In this document: positions 54,387 to 62,337 of the stretch, in pieces
Numbering within the stretch: position 1 is the first letter of the stretch
Layout of the letters: the number at the start of each line of letters is the position of its first letter
DNA from: Oceanihabitans iliipiscarium
Lineage (GTDB): Bacteria; Bacteroidota; Bacteroidia; Flavobacteriales; Flavobacteriaceae
DNA: 64,000 nucleotides
Reading direction: 5' to 3'
Assembly (NCBI RefSeq): GCF_042686125.1
Contig: NZ_JBHUOV010000015.1
Span: 192,103 to 256,102 of the forward strand
The notes under the pieces: generated by a model
Seen by the model: only the letters and a program-made list of their open reading frames with translations
Told to the model about the DNA's origin: nothing
The model's database searches: none
Position numbers and translations under genes: made by a program

Positions 54387-55316
54387 ATGAGCGAATTAAG
54401 TGTCAACCACTTATTAGGAATTAAATATCTTAACAAACAAGATATACAACTCATTTTTGAAACTGCTGATCATTTTAAAGAAGTGATTAACAGACCAATT
54501 AAAAAAGTGCCTTCGCTGCGTGATATTACGATTGCTAATCTGTTTTTTGAAAACTCTACAAGAACCAAATTGTCTTTTGAACTTGCTGAAAAACGCTTGT
54601 CTGCAGATGTTATTAATTTTTCAGCTTCTCAGTCTTCAGTAAAAAAAGGAGAAACATTAATTGATACTGTAAACAATATCCTATCGATGAAAGTAGATAT
54701 GGTAGTTATGCGTCATCCAAACCCTGGAGCTGGTGTCTTTTTATCTAAGCATGTAAACGCAAGTATCATTAATGCTGGAGATGGAGCACATGAACATCCT
54801 ACACAAGCTTTATTAGATTCTTATTCTATTCGAGAACGACTTGGAGAAGTTAAAGGAAAAAACGTCGTGATTGTTGGTGATATATTACATAGTCGAGTGG
54901 CCTTATCCAACATATTTGCATTACAATTACAAGGTGCTAATGTGATGGTCTGTGGACCTAAAACACTCATTCCAAAACATATAGATAAGCTAGGTGTAAA
55001 AGTAGAAACTAATTTACGTAAAGCACTAAATTGGTGTGATGTTGCCAACATGCTTCGAGTACAAAATGAACGCATGGATGTGAGTTATTTCCCTACGACT
55101 AGAGAATACACACAACAGTTTGGAGTCGATAAGGCTTTATTAGATGCTTTAGATAAAGAAATAACCATCATGCATCCTGGACCTATAAATCGTGGTGTAG
55201 AAATTACTAGCGATGTTGCCGATTCTAAACAAGCCATTATTTTAGATCAAGTACAAAATGGTGTTGCCATTAGGATGGCAGTAATTTATTTATTAGCTTC
55301 AAAAATAAAACAGTAA
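54387..55316 (+). CDS. pyrB: Aspartate carbamoyltransferase catalytic subunit
   Basis: 309 residues. Catalyses the first committed step of pyrimidine synthesis. Carbamoyl-phosphate site FENSTRTKLSFELAEKR (STRT at 57-60), QSSVKKGETL, GDGAHEHPTQALLD, and HPGPINRGVE near the C-terminus. In the pyrR-pyrB operon, with the STAS-like gene starting 3 bp later. No regulatory PyrI subunit gene is adjacent. Confidence 0.97.
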   Translation: MSELSVNHLLGIKYLNKQDIQLIFETADHFKEVINRPIKKVPSLRDITIANLFFENSTRTKLSFELAEKRLSADVINFSASQSSVKKGETLIDTVNNILSMKVDMVVMRHPNPGAGVFLSKHVNASIINAGDGAHEHPTQALLDSYSIRERLGEVKGKNVVIVGDILHSRVALSNIFALQLQGANVMVCGPKTLIPKHIDKLGVKVETNLRKALNWCDVANMLRVQNERMDVSYFPTTREYTQQFGVDKALLDALDKEITIMHPGPINRGVEITSDVADSKQAIILDQVQNGVAIRMAVIYLLASKIKQ

Positions 55317-55319
55317 ATT

Positions 55320-55652
55320 ATGATTTTTGATAAAGACGGAAATATTTCTATTATTACTCAAGAGAAAGCTTCTATTATAGAGCTAGTTAAAAAATTAGAT
55401 GTATTATATGATCGTTTTAAGAACGATAATATTATTGTTAACTTAACGAGTTTAAAGCCCATCCTGTTGGAAGACATTGTTGAATTTCTTCAAATATCTA
55501 ATACTCATAGAAAGGCGAAACACTCGTTTGTAATTGTAACAGATAAAATTGATTTGGATATAACTCCAGATGAAATAGTAGTCGTTCCAACGATACAAGA
55601 AGCATACGACATCATCGAAATGGAAGATATAGAACGCGATTTAGGGTTCTAA
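55320..55652 (+). CDS. STAS-like small protein upstream of rnz
   Basis: 110 residues with alternating strands and helices (MIFDKDGNISIITQEKAS, NIIVNLTSLKPILLEDIVEF, HSFVIVTDKIDLDITPDEIV, VPTIQEAYDIIEMEDIERDL), a layout like STAS/SpoIIAA proteins. It has none of the metallo-beta-lactamase residues of RNase Z, although it sits before rnz. It ends the pyrR-pyrB run with a 3-bp gap; rnz begins 82 bp later. Function unknown. Confidence 0.72.
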   Translation: MIFDKDGNISIITQEKASIIELVKKLDVLYDRFKNDNIIVNLTSLKPILLEDIVEFLQISNTHRKAKHSFVIVTDKIDLDITPDEIVVVPTIQEAYDIIEMEDIERDLGF

Positions 55653-55734
55653 TATCCATGTTTAACTGCTGAGTCGTTTGGCATTTTAGTTAGCGACTTA
55701 TACAACATATAACTTTTCAACGTTACAAAACTAA

Positions 55735-56640
55735 ATGAAACTAAGCATTTTAGGCTGTTATAGTGCGACACCAAGAGTAAACACCAATCCTACTGCTCAA
55801 GTTCTAGACATCAATAATCACATGTTTTTAATTGACTGTGGCGAAGGCACTCAAGTACAATTGCGGAAACATAAAATTAAGTTTAATCGAATTAAACATA
55901 TTTTTATTTCACATTTACATGGTGATCATTTTTTTGGATTAGTCGGATTAATTTCGACATTCAGATTATTAACTCGTGAAACCGATTTGCATATTTATGC
56001 ACCTAAAGGATTAAAAGAAGTGGTTACGCTTCAAATGAAATTAGCAAATTCTTGGACTAATTATAAGCTTATTTTTCATGAATTAAACTCAAAAACATCT
56101 GAATTAATTTTTGAAGATAATAAGGTAGAAGTGCATACAATTCCTTTAGATCATCGTGTATATACTAATGGCTTTTTATTTAAAGAAAAAAAAGGCGAAC
56201 GTAAATTAGATATCACTGAAGCTGAAAAAGCAAATATTAATGTGGCCTATTATAGAAAATTAAAACAAGGTCATGATGTAGTTAATGAAGATGATGTTTT
56301 AATTATGAATGAAAGTGTTACGCTTCCTGCAAATCCACCTAAGAGTTATGCTTTTTGTAGTGATACAGCTTATTCTGAAGCAATTATACCAATAATTCAA
56401 AATGTAGATGTCTTATATCATGAATCTACTTTTTTAGATAAAAATGAAAGTTTAGCTCAACCTACCAAGCATAGTACAGCAAAACAAGCAGCAATGATTG
56501 CTAAAAAGGCTAATGTTGGCCAATTAATACTTGGACATTATTCTACTCGATATGATAATTTAGTGGACTTTAAAACTGAAGCCTTAACAATATTTAAAAA
56601 TGTTGAACTTGCGGAAGATGGCAAAACGTTTGAGTTTTAG
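55735..56640 (+). CDS. rnz: Ribonuclease Z
   Basis: 301 residues, typical of short RNase Z, which cuts the 3' trailer of tRNA precursors. Metallo-beta-lactamase fold: SHLHGDHFFGL with H60, H62, D64 and H65; AFCSDTAYSE for the metal Asp; and LILGHYSTRY for the last His, with the FLIDCGEGTQVQL exosite-side text. Ends one base before the convergent gene at 56642. Confidence 0.96.
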   Translation: MKLSILGCYSATPRVNTNPTAQVLDINNHMFLIDCGEGTQVQLRKHKIKFNRIKHIFISHLHGDHFFGLVGLISTFRLLTRETDLHIYAPKGLKEVVTLQMKLANSWTNYKLIFHELNSKTSELIFEDNKVEVHTIPLDHRVYTNGFLFKEKKGERKLDITEAEKANINVAYYRKLKQGHDVVNEDDVLIMNESVTLPANPPKSYAFCSDTAYSEAIIPIIQNVDVLYHESTFLDKNESLAQPTKHSTAKQAAMIAKKANVGQLILGHYSTRYDNLVDFKTEALTIFKNVELAEDGKTFEF

Positions 56641-56641
56641 C

Positions 56642-57058
56642 TTATTCTTTAAACTCATCTAAATTTAAAATCCAAGAAACAGCTTCCTCAAGAGAATCAG
56701 CACGTTTAACACTTTTTGAAGAAAACTGCTTTTCTAGAGTTGCGTTTATATAGTTTAAATCTGAATAATAAACTGTTGCACTAGCAATGATAAAATCGTA
56801 GTTTTCAAAAAACTTACTCCAAAGGTTAGGTTCAAAAGAATATGAGTTTGTCTTATTAGAAATATATCCAATTTTATAGTTTTCACCATAATGTAACAAA
56901 ATGACTTTAATCGCTTCTTTAATTTTAGACCAGCTTAGATGAATGCCATAATTCATTTCAGCAATGACAAATTTTTCAAAGAGATAAAATTCACCAAAAT
57001 CAAGAGTTATTTTTGTAAATGGATATTGGTTGCTAAGGGCAGATTCTTCGAATTTCAT
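56642..57058 (-). CDS. Small protein of unknown function (possible STAS/SpoIIAA-like fold)
   Basis: 138 residues, cytosolic, no signal or membrane segment. Text: TKITLDFGEFYLFEKFVIAE, HLSWSKIKEAIKVILLHYGE, YKIGYISNKTNSYSFEPNLW and a C-terminal DSLEEAVSWIL. The alternation of strands and helices and the final helix after ADSLEEA recall SpoIIAA-like proteins, but no motif proves it. It ends right at the convergent rnz. Confidence 0.6.
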   Translation of the reverse strand: MKFEESALSNQYPFTKITLDFGEFYLFEKFVIAEMNYGIHLSWSKIKEAIKVILLHYGENYKIGYISNKTNSYSFEPNLWSKFFENYDFIIASATVYYSDLNYINATLEKQFSSKSVKRADSLEEAVSWILNLDEFKE

Positions 57059-57110
57059 TAGGGTAGTTTAGGGACAGTGAAGTTACATAATTTGATTTAA
57101 TAAACAAATT

Positions 57111-57539
57111 CTATTCACTTTCGACATACCTTTTAAACTGAAACATCCATTTATTGACTTGATTTTTAAATAGTTTAGGGAATAACTTTACCATTAAATT
57201 GATTATAAAACCATTAAATTTTATGTAGTGTATTTCTGAAACATAACGCGTCTTTTCGTCACTTAATGGGATGAATTTCACATTCATAGTATTCGTAGTA
57301 TGTTTATGCTCATATAAACCTTGAAATTCATTTGGAAGCTTATTTATCTGTATGGTTTCAAGAAGTTCTAATTTTTTATAAGTCATTTTTGATTGTGCTC
57401 CAACTGTGTTAAGGGTTCCACTTAAAAGTTCTTTACTAATAAATCCGTCTTGAAAATGATGTTGTTTTTCAGGGTTAAGGAATATAGATACGACTTTATC
57501 TCTTGGAGCATTAATGTCTGTTGAGCAAGTAAATTTCAT
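57111..57539 (-). CDS. SRPBCC (START-like) family protein
   Basis: 142 residues. An SRPBCC helix-grip fold: KFTCSTDINAPRDKVVSIFL at the start, NTVGAQSKMTYKKLELLETI, then YVSEIHYIKFNGFIINLMVK and a C-terminal amphipathic helix. Such domains bind a hydrophobic ligand. Cytosolic, no signal. Divergent from pdxH. The ligand is unknown. Confidence 0.8.
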   Translation of the reverse strand: MKFTCSTDINAPRDKVVSIFLNPEKQHHFQDGFISKELLSGTLNTVGAQSKMTYKKLELLETIQINKLPNEFQGLYEHKHTTNTMNVKFIPLSDEKTRYVSEIHYIKFNGFIINLMVKLFPKLFKNQVNKWMFQFKRYVESE

Positions 57540-57614
57540 AAAATAAATAGTTTCTATAAAGTTAATTAAATAATCATATTCTATTTAATTTTAAAAACTT
57601 GTAAATTGCATGCT

Positions 57615-58262
57615 ATGGAAAACGACTTAGGAAATTATAGAAAATCTTATGAAAAAGGAGCTCTTTTATTAAAAGATGTTCCAGAGAATCCAATGGAATT
57701 ATTTCAAAAATGGTTTTATGAGGTTGATACTCATTTTCCTATCGATGAGACGAATGCGATGACCTTGTCAACTATGGGTTTAGATGGCTTTCCTAAGGGT
57801 AGAGTAGTACTATTAAAAAAATTCACTTATGAAGGCTTTATTTTTTATACAAATTACTTAAGTGAAAAAGGGAATGCTATAGACGCAAACCCAAATGTAT
57901 GTCTATCCTTTTTCTGGCATGGCGCAGAACGACAAATTATTATAAAAGGAAAGGCTGAAAAAATTTCAAAAAACCTTAGTGATGGTTATTTTGAATCTAG
58001 ACCAAGAGGAAGTCAACTAGGTGCTATAGTTTCAAATCAGAGTCAGCCAATTCACTCAAGAGCAGAACTTGAAGATAAGTTAAAACAATTAGAGCATGAT
58101 TTTGAGGGGAAAGACATTCCTCGTCCAGATTTTTGGGGAGGTTATATTGTTAAACCTGTTGAAATTGAGTTTTGGCAAGGTCGAGCCAATCGCCTACATG
58201 ATAGAATTCACTATAAGCTTGATTCATCCTTTAATTGGAACAAAAACCGTTTATCTCCTTAA
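57615..58262 (+). CDS. pdxH: Pyridoxamine 5'-phosphate oxidase
   Basis: About 215 residues from the ATG at 57615 (ENDLGNYRKSYEKGALLL). FMN enzyme making pyridoxal phosphate from PNP or PMP. Features: GRVVLLKKFTYEGFIFYTNY, CLSFFWHGAERQIIIKGKAE, ESRPRGSQLGA, VEIEFWQGRANRLHDRI, and the C-terminal Arg. The ATG at 57606 is an alternative start. Transcribed alone. Confidence 0.96.
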   Translation: MENDLGNYRKSYEKGALLLKDVPENPMELFQKWFYEVDTHFPIDETNAMTLSTMGLDGFPKGRVVLLKKFTYEGFIFYTNYLSEKGNAIDANPNVCLSFFWHGAERQIIIKGKAEKISKNLSDGYFESRPRGSQLGAIVSNQSQPIHSRAELEDKLKQLEHDFEGKDIPRPDFWGGYIVKPVEIEFWQGRANRLHDRIHYKLDSSFNWNKNRLSP

Positions 58263-58356
58263 TTTCATCGATTAAATACACTAAAAATGTCATAAAAAGT
58301 GCATTTCATCGATTATCTGTATTAAAAATCGACAAAACGCATGCTTTTTATCGATT
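58262..58356 (+). repeat. Direct repeats with ATCGAT cores upstream of the CAP gene
   Basis: ATTTCATCGATTA occurs at 58262-58274 and 58303-58315, 41 bp apart, and the following bases match too (TAAAAAT, CA, AAAA). A third ATCGAT core is at 58350-58355, 42 bp on, and ATCGAC at 58328 lies midway. The roughly 20-bp (two helical turn) spacing suggests a binding array for a dimeric regulator of the CAP lipoprotein gene. Confidence 0.55.
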
Positions 58357-58428
58357 TTAACATTTTATTAACATATTGTTTTCACTTGGTTGGTATATTT
58401 ATAATCCCAAATCTAAATAAACCTACTT

Positions 58429-58923
58429 ATGAAACCCTCTACGTTGTTGCCTGTATTGGCATTATTTGTAATTTTTTTATCTTCATGTTCAACAGATAGC
58501 ATAGACGATAAAGCACAGAATGTAAACAATGACTATGTAGTTCCTGAAACCAAAGTTATTGAAGTTGAAATTCTTGAACTTATTAATGATTATAGATTAA
58601 GCGCTGGTTTAAACCCTCTTACTGATTTAGGAGTGATTAAATCTCAAGCTTTTGATCATACTGATTATATGATTCAGAATAGTAATATTTCTCATGATAA
58701 TTTTACGAATAGAAGAAACTTTTTAACAGCTAACGCTGGAGCAAGAAAGGTGTCTGAAAATGTAGCTTATGGTTATAGCACTGCAAGCTCTGTTGTTGCT
58801 GCTTGGATTGCTAGTGATAGCCATAGAGATGCTATAGAAGGCGATTATACACATTTTGATATCTCTGCAGAGCAAGATGCTGATGGTTATTGGTATTTTA
58901 CTAATATCTTTATTAAGAAATAA
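58429..58923 (+). CDS. CAP (SCP/PR1) domain lipoprotein
   Basis: 164 residues. Lipoprotein signal (LFVIFLSSC), then a CAP domain: ILELINDYRLSAGLNPLTDL, FDHTDYMIQNSNISHDNF, SENVAYGYSTASSVVAAW, SDSHRDAIEGDYTHFDISAE, YWYFTNIFIKK. The His and Glu of the CAP cavity are present (HTD, SEN, SHRD). Bacterial CAP proteins are cell-envelope proteins of mostly unknown activity. Preceded by the ATCGAT repeats, which likely control it. Confidence 0.9.
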   Translation: MKPSTLLPVLALFVIFLSSCSTDSIDDKAQNVNNDYVVPETKVIEVEILELINDYRLSAGLNPLTDLGVIKSQAFDHTDYMIQNSNISHDNFTNRRNFLTANAGARKVSENVAYGYSTASSVVAAWIASDSHRDAIEGDYTHFDISAEQDADGYWYFTNIFIKK

Positions 58924-58949
58924 TTAATAGCACAATTATATATTTAATT

Positions 58950-58978
58950 AAAGCCACTCAATGAGTGGCTTTTTAATT
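58950..58978. terminator. Intrinsic terminator after the CAP gene
   Basis: A stem of AAAGCCACTCA / TGAGTGGCTTTT with T-tract, about 28 bp after the CAP stop. Confidence 0.88.
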
Positions 58979-59284
58979 TAGCATAAACTTATAAAGGTTT
59001 GTTATATCATTGATGTATAAGCTTTATTATAGGCTTCTATAAGTTTATATTATTTATGATCTAGATGATATTATTTGCGTTTATCATATACCATCAGATG
59101 TTTATTCTATGCGAAGTTAGTTTAGGTATTAGTGAACTTAGAATTTCATGATGTATCCATATTAAGATGTGTCATTATCTTAAACTGAAGTATTTAGTAA
59201 TTGATTAAGTGTTTAAAAATAGTAGAGTACACTATAAAGTATTAGATTAAGTATAAAATAGACTATTATAAAATGATGCTATGT
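58979..59284. other. AT-rich non-coding region with a three-way-junction-like fold
   Basis: About 300 bp between two terminators, without a coding frame. ATAAACTTATA (58983-58993) is a perfect 11-bp inverted match to TATAAGTTTAT (59038-59048). Inside lie a hairpin TTATA-CAT / ATGTATAA (about 59002-59020) and a small AAGC / GCTT hairpin (about 59020-59036), giving a three-way junction. Very AT-rich, so it may be chance. Confidence 0.4.
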
Positions 59285-59285
59285 A

Positions 59286-59322
59286 TAAAAAGCAAAAGCC
59301 ACTCCTAAGAGTGGCTTTTTAA
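59286..59322. terminator. Intrinsic terminator
   Basis: A stem of AAAAGCCACTC / GAGTGGCTTTT, almost the same sequence as the one after the CAP gene, placed to end the convergent adhesin operon. Confidence 0.85.
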
Positions 59323-59381
59323 GTATATGATGCTGTTAGGGAAGTTTTATAAACTTTGAATTAACACTAGCACCTTATACT

Positions 59382-61298
59382 TTATCTATAATCATTGGTA
59401 ATAATAAATTTAGATCTTCTGTTCTCTTGATGCTTAGCTTCAGAGCATTTCACACCATTTGAACATTCATTAAGTAATTGCTTTTCACCATAACCTATAG
59501 CACTTTCTAATCTGTTTGCCGAAATGCCTCTAGATATGATATAGTCTCTAGTAGATTTTGCGCGCTTGTCTGATAATTTTTCATTGTAAGCATCACGTCC
59601 ACGACTATCTGTATGAGCTTCAATTTTAATAATCATTTTTGGATGATTATTCATAATTGTTACTATGTTTTCTAGTTCGTAAGCAGCATCAGTTCTAATA
59701 TTCGATTTGTCGTAATCAAAGAAAATAGGGTTAATTACAATTTCATTATTGACAATAAAAGGCGTTAAAATTAAATCCTGTACTTGCTCTTCATCAGCAA
59801 CATTAGAAGTTTCAATTTCTTTTTGATCATCTCTATAGTCCTCTTTACTACCAATCAAAATATATTTCTTTTCACAATCAACATCAAATTTGTATTCACC
59901 AAGCTCGTTAGCCGTAATTTCTTCAAGGACTTTACCATTTTCGTCTAGTAATTTTACAGTAGCTTCTGGAAGAGGTAATAGACTAATCTTATCTTTTACC
60001 ACACCTTTAATACTTTGCTTACATTTAAATGAACTGAATTGATAAATATCATCACCACCACTACCATCAGCTCTATTTGATGAGATAAATCCTGTATCTT
60101 TTTCTGAATCAATAAAAAATGCAAAATCATCAAATCTACTATTAAAAGGCGCACCTAAGTTTTCAGGGTTTGCGTTTTCATCTTTTATAATATTAGATTT
60201 AAAGACATCTAATAAACCTAAATTGATATGACCATCAGAAGAAAAATATAGCGTACTATCTTTAGCAACAAATGGAAACATTTCTCTACCAGGAGTATTA
60301 ATTTTTGGTCCTAAATTTTGAGGTTCACCATATTCGCCATCACCTTTAATTTCTACACTGTAAATATCTGTTTCTCCAAGGCCACCTTCACGATCAGACA
60401 CAAAGTATAAGGTTTTGTTATCAACACTTAAGGCTGGGTGACCAGTAGAGTGCACTTTATCATTAAAAGGAAGTTCTACAACATCTTTCCAACTCTCACC
60501 AGAACGACTTGCACTATAAAGTTTTAAATGTGTAGTACCATCTTTATCAGATGCTAGTTTATTTCTTTTATTGATATTATCTCTAGTAAAATATATAGTT
60601 TGGCCATCTTCAGTAATTGCTACAGTAGCTTCATGAAATTCGGTATTAATTTCATCAGAAATAGACTTAGCGTTTTCAATTTCTGCTTCATCGCCTTCAT
60701 TAATATCTGCTACAAATATGTCAAGGAATGGCTCTTCGTTCCATTTATAAACTTTTGCTTTTCCATTTTCGTCTGAAATTTTAGTAGATGCGAAATAGTA
60801 TTTTCCATCATGAACATAACCACCAAATTCAGAGTATTCTGTATTAATTCCTACGGCAGAAAACTTTATGTATTTTCCTTCAGTAGAAGATAGTTCTTCA
60901 TATTTAGAAAGGTCCATTACTTCAAATTCTTCAGCACGTTTATCATTAGTTTGCAACTCTTTAAATTTAGTAAGCCATGTGTTAGCAGCTTCATAATCGC
61001 CTATACTTCTTAAAGATTGGATATATTTATAGATATATTCAGGGTTAATTTTCTTGTATTTATTTACAGCTTTTCCATACCACAACGCAGCTTTTTCAGA
61101 ATTAGAATTATTGTAATAGCAATCTCCTAATCGCGTAAGGACATGCTCACTACTATCTCCTTTAGTTACAGCAGCTTCATAGAGTTCACTTGCTTTTATA
61201 TACGCATAATCTCTAAAGTATTTATCTGCTATATTTTCTTGTGAAAATAGTGCAGTAGTACTAAGCGCTATAATTAATAATATAACTTTTGTTTTCAT
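59382..61298 (-). CDS. OmpA-family protein with TPR, PD40 and CarboxypepD domains (T9SS/gliding-associated)
   Basis: 638 residues. Signal peptide (VILLIIALSTTALFSQE), TPR-like helices (ADKYFRDYAYIKASELYEAA), PD40/WD40-like propeller blades (TIYFTRDNINKRNK, LYFVSDREGGLGETDIY, LYFSSDGHINLGLLDVF, GFISSNRADGSGGDDIYQF), a CarboxypepD_reg domain (SIKGVVKDKISLLPLPEATV), and a C-terminal OmpA peptidoglycan-binding domain (IKIEAHTDSRGRDAYNEKLS, DYIISRGISANRLE). This is the PorE-like layout found with PorP/SprF proteins. It anchors an outer membrane complex to peptidoglycan. Confidence 0.9.
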   Translation of the reverse strand: MKTKVILLIIALSTTALFSQENIADKYFRDYAYIKASELYEAAVTKGDSSEHVLTRLGDCYYNNSNSEKAALWYGKAVNKYKKINPEYIYKYIQSLRSIGDYEAANTWLTKFKELQTNDKRAEEFEVMDLSKYEELSSTEGKYIKFSAVGINTEYSEFGGYVHDGKYYFASTKISDENGKAKVYKWNEEPFLDIFVADINEGDEAEIENAKSISDEINTEFHEATVAITEDGQTIYFTRDNINKRNKLASDKDGTTHLKLYSASRSGESWKDVVELPFNDKVHSTGHPALSVDNKTLYFVSDREGGLGETDIYSVEIKGDGEYGEPQNLGPKINTPGREMFPFVAKDSTLYFSSDGHINLGLLDVFKSNIIKDENANPENLGAPFNSRFDDFAFFIDSEKDTGFISSNRADGSGGDDIYQFSSFKCKQSIKGVVKDKISLLPLPEATVKLLDENGKVLEEITANELGEYKFDVDCEKKYILIGSKEDYRDDQKEIETSNVADEEQVQDLILTPFIVNNEIVINPIFFDYDKSNIRTDAAYELENIVTIMNNHPKMIIKIEAHTDSRGRDAYNEKLSDKRAKSTRDYIISRGISANRLESAIGYGEKQLLNECSNGVKCSEAKHQENRRSKFIITNDYR

Positions 61299-61390
61299 TT
61301 GTAGGTTGTCTTTTATTATTTAGAAATCATTCGTATATAAAAATTTCAATGGTTTAGAAATTAATATAATACTCATTTATTACTATTCTT

Positions 61391-62323
61391 TTAGAAATAT
61401 CTAGGTGATTTGATACGTTTAATTTTAAATACTTCAAACATCAATAAAATTTCATGCGAACCACCTGTATAGTCATTTATATCTGACAGAGGATATTCAT
61501 AGGCATAACCTATTCTTAATTGTTTTGAAATTTGAAAATCTGCTAAAGCTCCTAAAGCAGAAGTATAATTATTGATTCTGTAGGATCCTCCCAACCAAAG
61601 TTTTTCATGAAATAAGAAATTGGCTGTAATATCATAAGATAAAGGTGCTCCATTTGTAGCTTTTATTAAAGCCGCAGGTTTAAACTTTGTATTATCGCTT
61701 AAATTGAAGACATAACCACCTGTAAAATAATAGCTAATACGTTCTAAAGCTTCATATTGAACACCACTAGAGTTTCCTTGTTTATTATAATCTGTATTTA
61801 AGACTCTTGGTGCAGATAAACCAATATACCATTTTTGACTATGCCAAAAGAAACCAACACCTATATTAGGGCTCCAGCGATCTTCAATACCATATATCGA
61901 AGGATCATCAGGTTCATCACCTCTTAACTCATTACTCAAACTATATTGAGTAAATCCTGCTTTTAAACCAAAAGCTAACTTTGTTTTTTCTCCGGTATTT
62001 ATAGTATACGAAAAATCGCCATATAAATAAGAGAAATTTTGGTAACCTAATTTATCATTAATGAATGATATACCAACACCAATTTTTTCGTTTCTTAATG
62101 GTGTATTAGCAGTAAGTGTTTGAGTAATAGGTCCGCCTTTAAAGCCTACCCATTGACTTCTATGAAGTCCGATTACACTTAGTGTTTCTCTACTTCCTGC
62201 ATAAGCAGGGTTGATTGCTATTGTGTTATACATATATTGCGTAAACTGTGGTAATTGTTGTGCAATTCCAACCGTACAGCTTAGCAAAGCAAATGCTACA
62301 ATATAGTTTTTAATAAGTTTCAT
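61391..62323 (-). CDS. PorP/SprF family type IX secretion system membrane protein
   Basis: 310 residues. Signal peptide (NYIVAFALLSCTVGIAQ), then the family signature QLPQFTQYMYNTIAINPAYAGSRE (first part) and LSVIGLHRSQWVGFKGGP, followed by beta-barrel strands and a C-terminus typical of the family. In Flavobacterium SprF is needed to export the adhesin SprB encoded next to it; here the neighbour is also a repeat adhesin. The OmpA-family gene follows after 92 bp. Confidence 0.93.
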   Translation of the reverse strand: MKLIKNYIVAFALLSCTVGIAQQLPQFTQYMYNTIAINPAYAGSRETLSVIGLHRSQWVGFKGGPITQTLTANTPLRNEKIGVGISFINDKLGYQNFSYLYGDFSYTINTGEKTKLAFGLKAGFTQYSLSNELRGDEPDDPSIYGIEDRWSPNIGVGFFWHSQKWYIGLSAPRVLNTDYNKQGNSSGVQYEALERISYYFTGGYVFNLSDNTKFKPAALIKATNGAPLSYDITANFLFHEKLWLGGSYRINNYTSALGALADFQISKQLRIGYAYEYPLSDINDYTGGSHEILLMFEVFKIKRIKSPRYF

Positions 62324-62337
62324 AGGTTATAGTATAT

